Origin: Pseudomonas libanensis
GTDB lineage: Bacteria; Pseudomonadota; Gammaproteobacteria; Pseudomonadales; Pseudomonadaceae
NCBI RefSeq assembly: GCF_001439685.1
Contig: NZ_JYLH01000018.1
Location: 1-64,000, forward strand
Reading direction: 5' to 3'
DNA: 64,000 nt
Part shown: in pieces, positions 35,502 to 43,092 of the stretch
How positions within the stretch are numbered: position 1 is the stretch's first letter
How the letters are laid out: every line of letters starts with the position of its first letter
Program-made: the position numbers and the translations under genes
Notes under the pieces: model-generated
What the model was told of the DNA's origin: nothing
What the model saw: the letters and a program-made list of their open reading frames with translations, nothing else
Databases searched by the model: none

Positions 35502-36805
35502 CCCAGCGTACCCTGGGCGAATGGCTCGCCTACCTTGAGCAGTTGCATCCGTCCGCCATCGACATGGGCCTGGAGCGCTCGCAACAGGTAGCGGCCCGCC
35601 TTGGGTTGGGCCAGCCGGCACCGCGTGTGATCACGGTGACCGGCACCAACGGCAAAGGCTCCACCTGTGCCTTTGTCGCCGCGCTGTTGCAGGCCCAGGG
35701 CCTGAAAGTCGGCGTGTACAGCTCGCCGCACCTGCTGCGCTACAACGAGCGCGTGCAGCTCAATGGTGTCGAAGCCACCGACGAACAGTTATGCGAAGCC
35801 TTCGCCGCCCTGGATGCCGGGCGTGGCGATATTTCCTTGACTTATTTCGAGATGGGCACCTTGGCGGCGTTCTGGCTGTTCGAGCGTGCGCAACTGGATG
35901 TGGTGGTGTTGGAGGTCGGCCTTGGCGGGCGCCTGGACACGGTCAATGTGGTGGATGCCGACCTGGCGCTGGTCACCAGCATTGGTGTCGACCACGCCGA
36001 CTACCTGGGCGATACCCGTGAGTCGGTGTCGTATGAAAAGGCCGGGATCTTCCGCCGGGGCAGGCCGGCGCTGTGTGGCGACCTGGATCCGCCGCAACCC
36101 TTGCTGGACAAGGTGCGCGAACTTGAGTGCCCATTCTACCTGCGCGGTCGCGAATTCAATCTTGAAATCGGTGCTTCCCATTGGCAATGGCGCGGGCGTG
36201 ATGCGCGTGGCAAGGCGGTAGAACTGCTGGATCTGCCGCTGTTGAACCTGCCGATGGAAAACGCTGCGCTGGCGCTGCAAGCCTACCTCCTGTTGGACCT
36301 GCCTTGGGACGCCGGGCAGATTGCCGCGACGTTGCTGGCGACCAAAGTAGTGGGGCGCCTGGATCGCCGGGCCTTCGATTGGGCAGGCAAGCGCCTGAAC
36401 CTGTTATTGGATGTGGGGCATAACCCCCATGCAGCCCACTACCTGGCGCAACGCCTGTCGCGCACGCCACTGGCCGGTCGTCGCCTGGCGGTGTTCGGGT
36501 TGTTGGCCGACAAGGACCTTGACGGCGTGGTTGCGCCGTTGCTGGGCAGCGTTCAGTCTTGGGCCGTTGCGCCGCTGGATACGCCGCGTAGCCGCCCGGC
36601 GATTGAGCTGGAAGTTGCGTTGCAGAACCTTGGTGCGCCGGTGGCGTCGTATGCAAGCGTCACCGCTGCCCTCGAGGCTCAGTGTGCGGTAGCGACCGCC
36701 GACGACGAAATCCTGTTGTTCGGATCATTTTATTGTGTTGCCGAGGCGCTCGAATGGTTGGCCCGGCGCTCCACGGAGGAAGCTGCACATGGCATTACTG
36801 GATAG
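35498..36805 (+). CDS. folC: Bifunctional folylpolyglutamate/dihydrofolate synthase
   Basis: A 435-residue Mur-ligase-like enzyme that adds glutamate to dihydropteroate and tetrahydrofolate. The ATP loop is VTGTNGKGSTCAFV, with the folate-binding YSSPHLLRYNERVQLNG and LEVGLGGRLDTVN. It starts inside the accD stop (ATGA overlap) and ends inside the next gene by 17 nt, so the three are co-translated. Length is normal. Confidence 0.97.
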   Translation: MTQRTLGEWLAYLEQLHPSAIDMGLERSQQVAARLGLGQPAPRVITVTGTNGKGSTCAFVAALLQAQGLKVGVYSSPHLLRYNERVQLNGVEATDEQLCEAFAALDAGRGDISLTYFEMGTLAAFWLFERAQLDVVVLEVGLGGRLDTVNVVDADLALVTSIGVDHADYLGDTRESVSYEKAGIFRRGRPALCGDLDPPQPLLDKVRELECPFYLRGREFNLEIGASHWQWRGRDARGKAVELLDLPLLNLPMENAALALQAYLLLDLPWDAGQIAATLLATKVVGRLDRRAFDWAGKRLNLLLDVGHNPHAAHYLAQRLSRTPLAGRRLAVFGLLADKDLDGVVAPLLGSVQSWAVAPLDTPRSRPAIELEVALQNLGAPVASYASVTAALEAQCAVATADDEILLFGSFYCVAEALEWLARRSTEEAAHGITG

Positions 36806-37448
36806 CGCATACAAGCAGCGAATGGTCGGAGCCCTGGTGTTGGTGGCATTGGCGGTGATTTTCCTGCCGATGCTGTTTTCCCGCCAGGATGAGCAGCGTC
36901 AGGTCGTGGTTGAGGCGCCTGCTGCACCCCAGGCGCCCGTGGTGCCTCAGGTTCAGGTCGAGCCGGTGGTGGTGCCTGAGCCCCAGGCATTGCCAGCGGA
37001 AGAACCCGTGCCGACTGACGAGGAGGTCGCCGCGCAAGAGGCGCCTTCGATGCCGGTGCAGCCGAGTGTGCCGGTGGTCAAGCCGACACCGGCACCGACA
37101 GTCGCCGCCAAACCGGCTGCGCCTGCACCGGCGCCCAAGCCGGTAGCGCCGCAGCCTGCCGCGCCGGGTAAGCCGGACGTGGGCCAGAGCCGCATCGACC
37201 CCAATGGCCTGCCGATCAGTTGGTCGATCCAATTGGCAAGCCTGGCCAATCGCGAAAGTGCCGATGCCCTGCAAAAAAAGCTGCGGGCCCAAGGCTATAA
37301 CGCTTATATCCGTAGTGCCGATGGCAAGAATCGCGTGTTTGTCGGGCCGCTGATCGAACGTGCCGAGGCTGATCGCCTGCGGGACTTGTTGGGGCGCCAG
37401 CAGAACCTCAATGGGTTTGTGGTGCGCTTCCAGCCTGAGCGCGGCTGA
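36789..37448 (+). CDS. SPOR-domain membrane protein (DedD-like)
   Basis: A 219-residue protein with a short cytoplasmic N terminus, one transmembrane helix (about residues 12-30, GALVLVALAVIFLPMLF), a long Pro/Ala/Val-rich periplasmic linker and a C-terminal SPOR domain (ISWSIQLASLANRESADALQKKL...FVGPLIERAEADRL) that binds denuded septal peptidoglycan. The folC-SPOR-cvpA-purF order equals folC-dedD-cvpA-purF of E. coli, so a cell-division role like DedD is likely. Confidence 0.92.
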   Translation: MALLDSAYKQRMVGALVLVALAVIFLPMLFSRQDEQRQVVVEAPAAPQAPVVPQVQVEPVVVPEPQALPAEEPVPTDEEVAAQEAPSMPVQPSVPVVKPTPAPTVAAKPAAPAPAPKPVAPQPAAPGKPDVGQSRIDPNGLPISWSIQLASLANRESADALQKKLRAQGYNAYIRSADGKNRVFVGPLIERAEADRLRDLLGRQQNLNGFVVRFQPERG

Positions 37449-37479
37449 TTCAAACAGGCAGTCATGCAATCTCAATGTG

Positions 37480-37900
37480 GAAGGGGGCTTGCCCCCGATG
37501 GCCGTAGGTATCTACACAACTATGTAGCTGCCGGCGGTAACCACGATGCGTAGCGAGCCGCTCTTGATCTGCTTTTGATTTTGATCTTAGGCGCCCCCCC
37601 CAAATCCCTGTCGGATTACGGGCACACCGAGCCTAAGCGAGGTGCCGAGTGGTGGGGCAAGAGCCTTTTGGTTACTTTTGGGCTCTTTTCAAAAGTGACC
37701 CGCTGTAAAAGCGGAACCAATAGTGGCCGTAACCTAAATAACGGATATGTACTCAATCAAAGTCCAACATGCTGGTCGGCTGCCAGGCCGCCATCGGGGG
37801 CAAGCCCCCTCCCACATTTGACCGAGGTGCGTCACGTAGATACCTGTCGATTATGAGGCCGTCAGGGGAGCAAGCCCCCTCCCACATTGGTTTATGGTGG
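37480..37900. repeat. Repeat-rich intergenic region
   Basis: The 571-bp gap between the SPOR gene and cvpA holds REP-like units at about 37480-37502, 37790-37818 and 37865-37890 (gggcttgcccccgat, gggggcaagccccctcccac, gagcaagccccctcccac) around the dispersed repeat at 37575-37760. A short open frame spanning 37575-37856 is composed of these repeats and is not a gene. Confidence 0.65.
37575..37760. repeat. Dispersed intergenic repeat, copy B
   Basis: Positions 37670-37760 match 1-85 of the window: hairpin ggttacttttg/caaaagtgacc (37670-37700), second hairpin ccgct/agcgg, then gtggccgtaacc and ggatatgtac. The left part (37575-37669) with ctaagcgaggtgccgagtgg belongs to the same element, of which copy A is cut by the window edge. 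Confidence 0.6.
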
Positions 37901-38019
37901 GCTTGAAATGGCGTTCATGCTGCCCAATCTATTGATTTGCAAAGCACCCGCAATCACAGCTTACCCATCGCCCGGCGCTCTGCTAAAATGCGCCGCCTTA
38001 TCCGTACGTAGGCTGCACT

Positions 38020-38577
38020 GTGCCATTTACCTGGGTTGATTGGGCGATTGTTGCCATCGTCGCCATCTCCGCTTTGATCAGTCTGAGCCGCGGCTTCGTA
38101 AAAGAAGCACTGTCGTTGCTGACCTGGATCATCGCAGGAGTCGTAGCCTGGATGTTCGGTGGTTCACTGTCGGTCTACCTGGCCGGGTATATCGAGACAC
38201 CTTCGGCTCGCGTCATCGCGGGCTGCGCCATCATGTTCATCGCCACGCTGCTGGTGGGGGCAATGGTCAATTATCTTATTGGCGAGTTGATACGTGTCAC
38301 CGGCCTCTCCGGGACCGATCGATTTCTCGGCATGGCCTTCGGCGCCGCACGTGGCGCGTTGCTGGTGGTCGTGGCGGTCGGGCTGTTGAGCCTGGGGCCG
38401 GTACAGCAGGATTCGTGGTGGCAGGAGTCGGTACTCGTGCCAAAATTTCTATTGGTTGCAGATTGGTCCAAGAACCTCATATTGGGGTGGAGCAGTCAGT
38501 GGCTGGCCAGCGGAATCAGCGTACCCGCTGATCTTCCGTTCAAGGAACACCTCTTGCCGGCGCAAACGCCTCAGTAA
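38020..38577 (+). CDS. cvpA: CvpA family membrane protein
   Basis: A 185-residue inner-membrane protein with four hydrophobic helices starting MPFTWVDWAIVAIVAISALISLSRGFVKEALSLL, the family signature. It starts with GTG at 38020. In E. coli CvpA is needed for colicin V production and envelope stress tolerance. Gene order cvpA-purF is conserved and the two are probably one transcript (41-bp gap). Confidence 0.95.
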   Translation: MPFTWVDWAIVAIVAISALISLSRGFVKEALSLLTWIIAGVVAWMFGGSLSVYLAGYIETPSARVIAGCAIMFIATLLVGAMVNYLIGELIRVTGLSGTDRFLGMAFGAARGALLVVVAVGLLSLGPVQQDSWWQESVLVPKFLLVADWSKNLILGWSSQWLASGISVPADLPFKEHLLPAQTPQ

Positions 38578-38618
38578 GCTGTGTTCAGTCAAGATTCATT
38601 AAGTAGGGGTTGCGTCGC

Positions 38619-40124
38619 ATGTGTGGCATCGTCGGTATCGTCGGTAAGTCGAACGTCAATCAGGCGCTGTATGACGCGCTAACCGTCCTCCAGCACCGCG
38701 GCCAGGACGCTGCCGGTATTGTGACCAGCCACGACGGCCGGTTATTCCTGCGCAAGGACAATGGTCTGGTGCGTGACGTGTTCCATCAGCGTCACATGCA
38801 GCGCCTCGTCGGGCACATGGGCATTGGCCATGTGCGCTACCCGACTGCCGGTAGCTCGACCTCGGCCGAGGCTCAACCGTTCTACGTCAACTCGCCTTAC
38901 GGCATTACCCTGGCGCACAACGGTAACCTGACCAACGTTGAACAACTGGCCAAGGAGATTTACGAATCTGACCTGCGCCACGTCAACACCAGTTCCGACT
39001 CGGAAGTGCTGCTCAACGTGTTCGCTCACGAGCTGGCCCAGCGCGGCAAGCTGCAGCCGACCGAAGAAGACGTGTTTGCCGCCGTTACCGACGTGCACAA
39101 CCGTTGCGTCGGTGGCTACGCGGTAGTGGCGATGGTCACCGGTTATGGCATCGTCGGTTTCCGCGACCCTCACGGCATCCGCCCGATCGTGTTCGGCCAG
39201 CGTCACACCGACGAAGGTGTCGAATATATGATCGCTTCCGAGAGCGTTTCCCTGGATGTGCTGGGCTTCACCCTGATCCGCGACCTGGCGCCGGGCGAGG
39301 CTGTCTACATCACCGAAGACGGCAAGCTGCACACCCGCCAGTGCGCCGTGGCGCCGAAGCTCACCCCGTGCATCTTCGAACACGTCTACCTGGCGCGTCC
39401 GGACTCGATCATCGACGGCGTTTCGGTCTACAAGGCGCGTCTGCGCATGGGCGAGAAACTTGCCGAGAAGATCCTGCGCGAGCGTCCAGAGCACGACATC
39501 GATGTGGTTATCCCGATTCCGGACACCAGCCGTACCGCTGCGCTGGAACTGGCCAACCACCTGGGCGTCAAGTTCCGCGAAGGCTTCGTCAAGAACCGCT
39601 ACATCGGCCGTACCTTCATCATGCCCGGCCAGGCTGCGCGCAAGAAATCGGTGCGCCAGAAGCTCAACGCCATTGAGCTTGAGTTCCGTGGCAAGAACGT
39701 GATGCTGGTGGACGACTCCATCGTGCGTGGCACCACCTGCAAGCAGATCATCCAGATGGCCCGCGAAGCCGGGGCGAAGAACGTGTACTTCTGCTCCGCA
39801 GCGCCTGCGGTGCGTTACCCGAACGTGTACGGTATCGACATGCCGAGCGCCCATGAGCTGATCGCACACAATCGTTCGACCCAGGACGTGGCCGACCTGA
39901 TCGGCGCCGATTGGCTGATCTACCAGGACCTGCCGGACCTGATCGAAGCGGTTGGCGGTGGCAAGATCAAGATCGACCAGTTCGACTGTGCCGTGTTCGA
40001 CGGCAAGTACGTGACCGGTGATGTCGACGAGGCTTACCTGAACAAGATCGAGCAGGCGCGCAACGACTCGTCGAAGATCAAGACCCAGGCGGTCAGCGCG
40101 ATCATCGACCTGTATAACAACTGA
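38619..40124 (+). CDS. purF: Amidophosphoribosyltransferase
   Basis: A 501-residue enzyme for the first committed step of purine synthesis, making phosphoribosylamine from PRPP and glutamine. The N-terminal nucleophile Cys follows the initiator Met (MCGIVGIVGK); the glutaminase part continues with LQHRGQDAAGI and GHVRYPTAG. The PRPP loop is VMLVDDSIVRGTTCKQII. The ATG at 38619 is required to expose Cys2; three upstream codons of the open frame are not used. Confidence 0.98.
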   Translation: MCGIVGIVGKSNVNQALYDALTVLQHRGQDAAGIVTSHDGRLFLRKDNGLVRDVFHQRHMQRLVGHMGIGHVRYPTAGSSTSAEAQPFYVNSPYGITLAHNGNLTNVEQLAKEIYESDLRHVNTSSDSEVLLNVFAHELAQRGKLQPTEEDVFAAVTDVHNRCVGGYAVVAMVTGYGIVGFRDPHGIRPIVFGQRHTDEGVEYMIASESVSLDVLGFTLIRDLAPGEAVYITEDGKLHTRQCAVAPKLTPCIFEHVYLARPDSIIDGVSVYKARLRMGEKLAEKILRERPEHDIDVVIPIPDTSRTAALELANHLGVKFREGFVKNRYIGRTFIMPGQAARKKSVRQKLNAIELEFRGKNVMLVDDSIVRGTTCKQIIQMAREAGAKNVYFCSAAPAVRYPNVYGIDMPSAHELIAHNRSTQDVADLIGADWLIYQDLPDLIEAVGGGKIKIDQFDCAVFDGKYVTGDVDEAYLNKIEQARNDSSKIKTQAVSAIIDLYNN

Positions 40125-40130
40125 GTAACA

Positions 40131-40154
40131 ACCGGCCCTGAGGGGCCGGTTTTG
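40131..40154 (+). terminator. Rho-independent terminator of purF
   Basis: accggcccc-type arms (accggccc/ggggccggt) followed by TTTT just after the purF stop. Confidence 0.85.
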
Positions 40155-40189
40155 TATCTTAAATAAAGTATTGAGTAAGGAGTCGCAGC

Positions 40190-41401
40190 ATGAGTCAGGA
40201 ATGGGATGCCGGTCGGTTGGACAGCGACCTCGATGGCGTAGCTTTCGATACCCTGGCTGTGCGCGCCGGTCAGCACCGTACCCCGGAAGGTGAGCACGGC
40301 GACCCGATGTTCTTCACCTCCAGCTACGTGTTCCGTACGGCCGCTGACGCTGCTGCGCGGTTTGCCGGCGAAGTGCCGGGTAACGTGTATTCGCGCTACA
40401 CCAACCCGACTGTGCGTGCGTTCGAAGAGCGCATCGCGGCCTTGGAAGGCGCTGAGCAGGCCGTGGCGACCGCGACCGGCATGGCGGCCATCCTGGCGGT
40501 GGTGATGAGCCTGTGCAGCGCTGGCGACCATGTACTGGTATCGCGCAGCGTGTTTGGCTCGACCATCAGCCTGTTCGAAAAGTATTTCAAGCGCTTCGGC
40601 ATCGAAGTGGACTACGTGCCCCTGGCAGATCTGTCCGGCTGGGATGTGGCCATCAAGGCCAATACCAAGTTGTTGTTCGTCGAGTCGCCCTCCAACCCGC
40701 TGGCCGAGCTGGTCGATATCGCCGCGCTGGCCGAGATCGCCCACGCCAAGGGTGCGATGCTGATCGTCGACAACTGCTTCTGCACACCGGCCTTGCAGCA
40801 GCCGTTGAAGCTGGGTGCGGACATCGTGGTGCATTCGGCGACCAAGTTCATCGACGGCCAGGGTCGTTGCATGGGCGGCGTGGTGGCCGGCCGCAGCGAG
40901 CAGATGAAAGAAGTGGTGGGCTTCCTGCGCACCGCCGGCCCGACCCTGAGCCCGTTCAACGCCTGGATCTTTCTCAAGGGCCTGGAAACCCTCAGCCTGC
41001 GCATGAAAGCCCATTGCGCCAATGCTCAGGCCTTGGCCGAGTGGCTGGAGCAGCAGGACGGTATCGAGAAAGTGCATTACGCCGGGCTCAAGAGCCATCC
41101 GCAACATGCATTGGCCCAGCGCCAGCAGCGTGGTTTCGGCGCGGTAGTGAGCTTTGAAGTGAAGGGTGGCAAAGACGGCGCCTGGCGCTTTATCGATGCG
41201 ACGCGGCTGATTTCCATCACTGCCAACCTGGGCGACAGCAAGACCACCATCACTCACCCGAGCACCACCTCCCACGGGCGCCTGGCGCCGCAGGAGCGTG
41301 AAGCCGCCGGTATCCGTGACAGCCTGATCCGCATCGCGGTGGGCCTGGAAGATGTCGCTGACTTGCAGGCAGACCTGGCCCGCGGGCTGGCTGCCTTGTG
41401 A
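40190..41401 (+). CDS. metZ: O-succinylhomoserine sulfhydrylase
   Basis: A PLP enzyme of 403 residues that makes homocysteine directly from O-succinylhomoserine and sulfide in Pseudomonas. It belongs to the Cys/Met metabolism family; the PLP lysine is in VVHSATKFIDGQGRCMGG, and YSRYTNPTVRAFEERIAALEGAE lies near the N terminus. The aagga site precedes ATG 40190. Its stop overlaps the next gene by 4 nt. Confidence 0.96.
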   Translation: MSQEWDAGRLDSDLDGVAFDTLAVRAGQHRTPEGEHGDPMFFTSSYVFRTAADAAARFAGEVPGNVYSRYTNPTVRAFEERIAALEGAEQAVATATGMAAILAVVMSLCSAGDHVLVSRSVFGSTISLFEKYFKRFGIEVDYVPLADLSGWDVAIKANTKLLFVESPSNPLAELVDIAALAEIAHAKGAMLIVDNCFCTPALQQPLKLGADIVVHSATKFIDGQGRCMGGVVAGRSEQMKEVVGFLRTAGPTLSPFNAWIFLKGLETLSLRMKAHCANAQALAEWLEQQDGIEKVHYAGLKSHPQHALAQRQQRGFGAVVSFEVKGGKDGAWRFIDATRLISITANLGDSKTTITHPSTTSHGRLAPQEREAAGIRDSLIRIAVGLEDVADLQADLARGLAAL

Positions 41402-42177
41402 TCGAGTGGTCCATGGAGGCTGCCGCGGCCACTAACGGGCGTGTTGCGCTGGTAACGGGGGCGGCGCGCGGCATTGGCCTCGGTATTGCCGCGTGGCTGA
41501 TCAGCGAAGGCTGGCAGGTGGTATTGACCGACCTGGACCGCGAGCGCGGTTCCAAGGTGTCCAAGGTGCTGGGCGAGAATGCCTGGTTCATCACCATGGA
41601 CGTGGCCGACGAGAAGCAAGTCGCCCAGGGTGTCGCCGAGGTGCTGGGGCAGTTCGGGCGCCTGGATGCGCTGGTATGCAATGCGGCAGTGGCCGATCCG
41701 CGCAATATCACTCTGGAAAGCCTCGATCTGGCCCACTGGAATCGCGTACTGGCGGTGAACCTCAGCGGGCCGATGCTGCTGGCCAAGCATTGTGCGCCTT
41801 ACCTGCGCGCCCACGGCGGTGCCATCGTCAACCTGGCGTCGACCCGGGCCCGTCAATCGGAGCCGGACACCGAAGCCTATGCGGCGAGCAAGGGTGGCCT
41901 GCTGGCCCTGACCCACGCCTTGGCCATGAGCCTGGGCCCGGAAGTACGGGTCAATGCGGTCAGCCCCGGCTGGATCGATGCGCGTGATCCTGCCGCGCGC
42001 CGTGCCGAGCCGCTCACCGACGCCGATCATGCCCAGCACCCTGCGGGCAGGGTGGGCACGGTAGAGGACGTGGCGGCGATGGTAGCCTGGTTGCTGTCGC
42101 GTCAGGCCGGGTTTGTCACCGGGCAAGAGTTTGTGGTGGACGGTGGCATGAGCAAGAAGATGATTTATAGCGAGTAG
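41398..42177 (+). CDS. Short-chain dehydrogenase/reductase
   Basis: A 259-residue NAD(P)-dependent SDR with the TGAARGIGLGIA cofactor loop, CNAAVAD, the catalytic Ser (NLAS) and YAASK. It starts with GTG at 41398 inside the metZ stop (GTGA), implying coupling; an ATG at 41413 is an alternative. The metZ-SDR pair is conserved in Pseudomonas but the substrate is unknown. Confidence 0.9.
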   Translation: MIEWSMEAAAATNGRVALVTGAARGIGLGIAAWLISEGWQVVLTDLDRERGSKVSKVLGENAWFITMDVADEKQVAQGVAEVLGQFGRLDALVCNAAVADPRNITLESLDLAHWNRVLAVNLSGPMLLAKHCAPYLRAHGGAIVNLASTRARQSEPDTEAYAASKGGLLALTHALAMSLGPEVRVNAVSPGWIDARDPAARRAEPLTDADHAQHPAGRVGTVEDVAAMVAWLLSRQAGFVTGQEFVVDGGMSKKMIYSE

Positions 42178-42235
42178 GGCGGGGTAGCTGTCTTGAAGTG
42201 ATTTTGTCTTTTTCAGAAAAACTTCAAGCGGGCTA

Positions 42236-42264
42236 TTGACTTAGGTCCGCTACCTGCGTAAATT
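42236..42264 (+). promoter_or_regulatory. Sigma-70 promoter of the Val/Asp tRNA cluster
   Basis: TTGACT (42236-42241), 17-bp spacer, TAAATT (42259-42264), about 22 bp before tRNA-Val. Confidence 0.75.
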
Positions 42265-42285
42265 TCGCGGCCTCAACGAAGCAAA

Positions 42286-42361
42286 GGGTGATTAGCTCAG
42301 CTGGGAGAGCATCTGCCTTACAAGCAGAGGGTCGGCGGTTCGATCCCGTCATCACCCACCA
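42286..42361 (+). tRNA. tRNA-Val (TAC)
   Basis: 76-nt cloverleaf with CCA, anticodon TAC in ctgcctTACaagcag, acceptor gggtgat/atcaccc. Confidence 0.97.
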
Positions 42362-42416
42362 CTTCTTGAGAGTCTTGCTCCAGGGCAAGACGCAACGTTA
42401 AAGGTTGCACCGACGC

Positions 42417-42493
42417 GCAGCGGTAGTTCAGTCGGTTAGAATACCGGCCTGTCACGCCGGGGGTCGCGGGTTCGAGTCCCGTCCGCTGCGCCA
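42417..42493 (+). tRNA. tRNA-Asp (GTC), copy 1
   Basis: 77-nt cloverleaf with CCA, anticodon GTC in cggcctGTCacgccg, acceptor gcagcgg/ccgctgc. Identical to the next copy. Confidence 0.97.
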
Positions 42494-42598
42494 TATTTTC
42501 CAGGTTCGATGTATCGGGCTTGAGATTGAACAACCCAGGTTGATCGATCAGATGTTTAAAGGTGGTTGAGGCTTTACGCTCAATCAGCCAAGCGATAC

Positions 42599-42675
42599 GC
42601 AGCGGTAGTTCAGTCGGTTAGAATACCGGCCTGTCACGCCGGGGGTCGCGGGTTCGAGTCCCGTCCGCTGCGCCA
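42599..42675 (+). tRNA. tRNA-Asp (GTC), copy 2
   Basis: Identical in sequence to the copy at 42417; last gene of the cluster. The spacer between the two copies is not a clean duplication. Confidence 0.97.
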
Positions 42676-42748
42676 TATCTGCCTCAAGGCCCACTGAACG
42701 CCTTGAAGCACAAGAAAGCCACAGGCTGACTTGATCCGATAGCAAAGA

Positions 42749-42774
42749 CCCTGGTCGAAAGACCGGGGTTTTTT
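42749..42774 (+). terminator. Terminator of the Val/Asp tRNA cluster
   Basis: Arms ccctggtc and gaccgggg (one G-T wobble) with a gaaa loop, followed by six T. Confidence 0.88.
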
Positions 42775-42867
42775 GTGTCTGGCGTTTGTAAAACCTCACC
42801 ATCGTGTTCGCTTCAGCGAACGCCCACAATCTCTTGAGCTACGCCAATCCCCCGCATTAACAGGCAA

Positions 42868-42905
42868 ACGGCCGACAGATCGTATCGATCTTGTCGGCCG
42901 TTTTG
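42868..42905. terminator. Hairpin with T-run downstream of the tRNA terminator
   Basis: Arms acggccgaca (42868-42877) and tgtcggccgt (42892-42901) followed by ttt and preceded by aaa, so it may stop transcription in both directions. It stands alone between the tRNA cluster and the molybdenum oxidoreductase operon, and the gap holds no other gene. Confidence 0.65.
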
Positions 42906-42961
42906 CATTGTTGTGTCAAAAAATTTCCATGTGGTTATTTGCCGCAGGCGCAGAAACCTTT

Positions 42962-42985
42962 AAAGTTAACCCTTTGGTCAACTTT
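42962..42985. promoter_or_regulatory. Inverted repeat, possible operator of the oxidoreductase operon
   Basis: Arms aaagttaacc (42962-42971) and ggtcaacttt (42976-42985) with one mismatch and a cttt spacer lie about 110 bp before the first gene. The symmetry suggests a dimeric regulator site; none is assigned. Confidence 0.45.
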
Positions 42986-43092
42986 GCACTGTCATCATGG
43001 CCTTTTAGTACGTCCAAAAAGGCTTCTGCAAGTCTCCAGATTCGCTGCACTTAACCATAAGGGCGGATTTATAACCGCTCAGAGGATGATCC

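Noticed and set aside
37575..37856. A 93-codon frame in the gap before cvpA
   Set aside because: It is composed of dispersed and REP repeat sequence and has no ribosome binding site.
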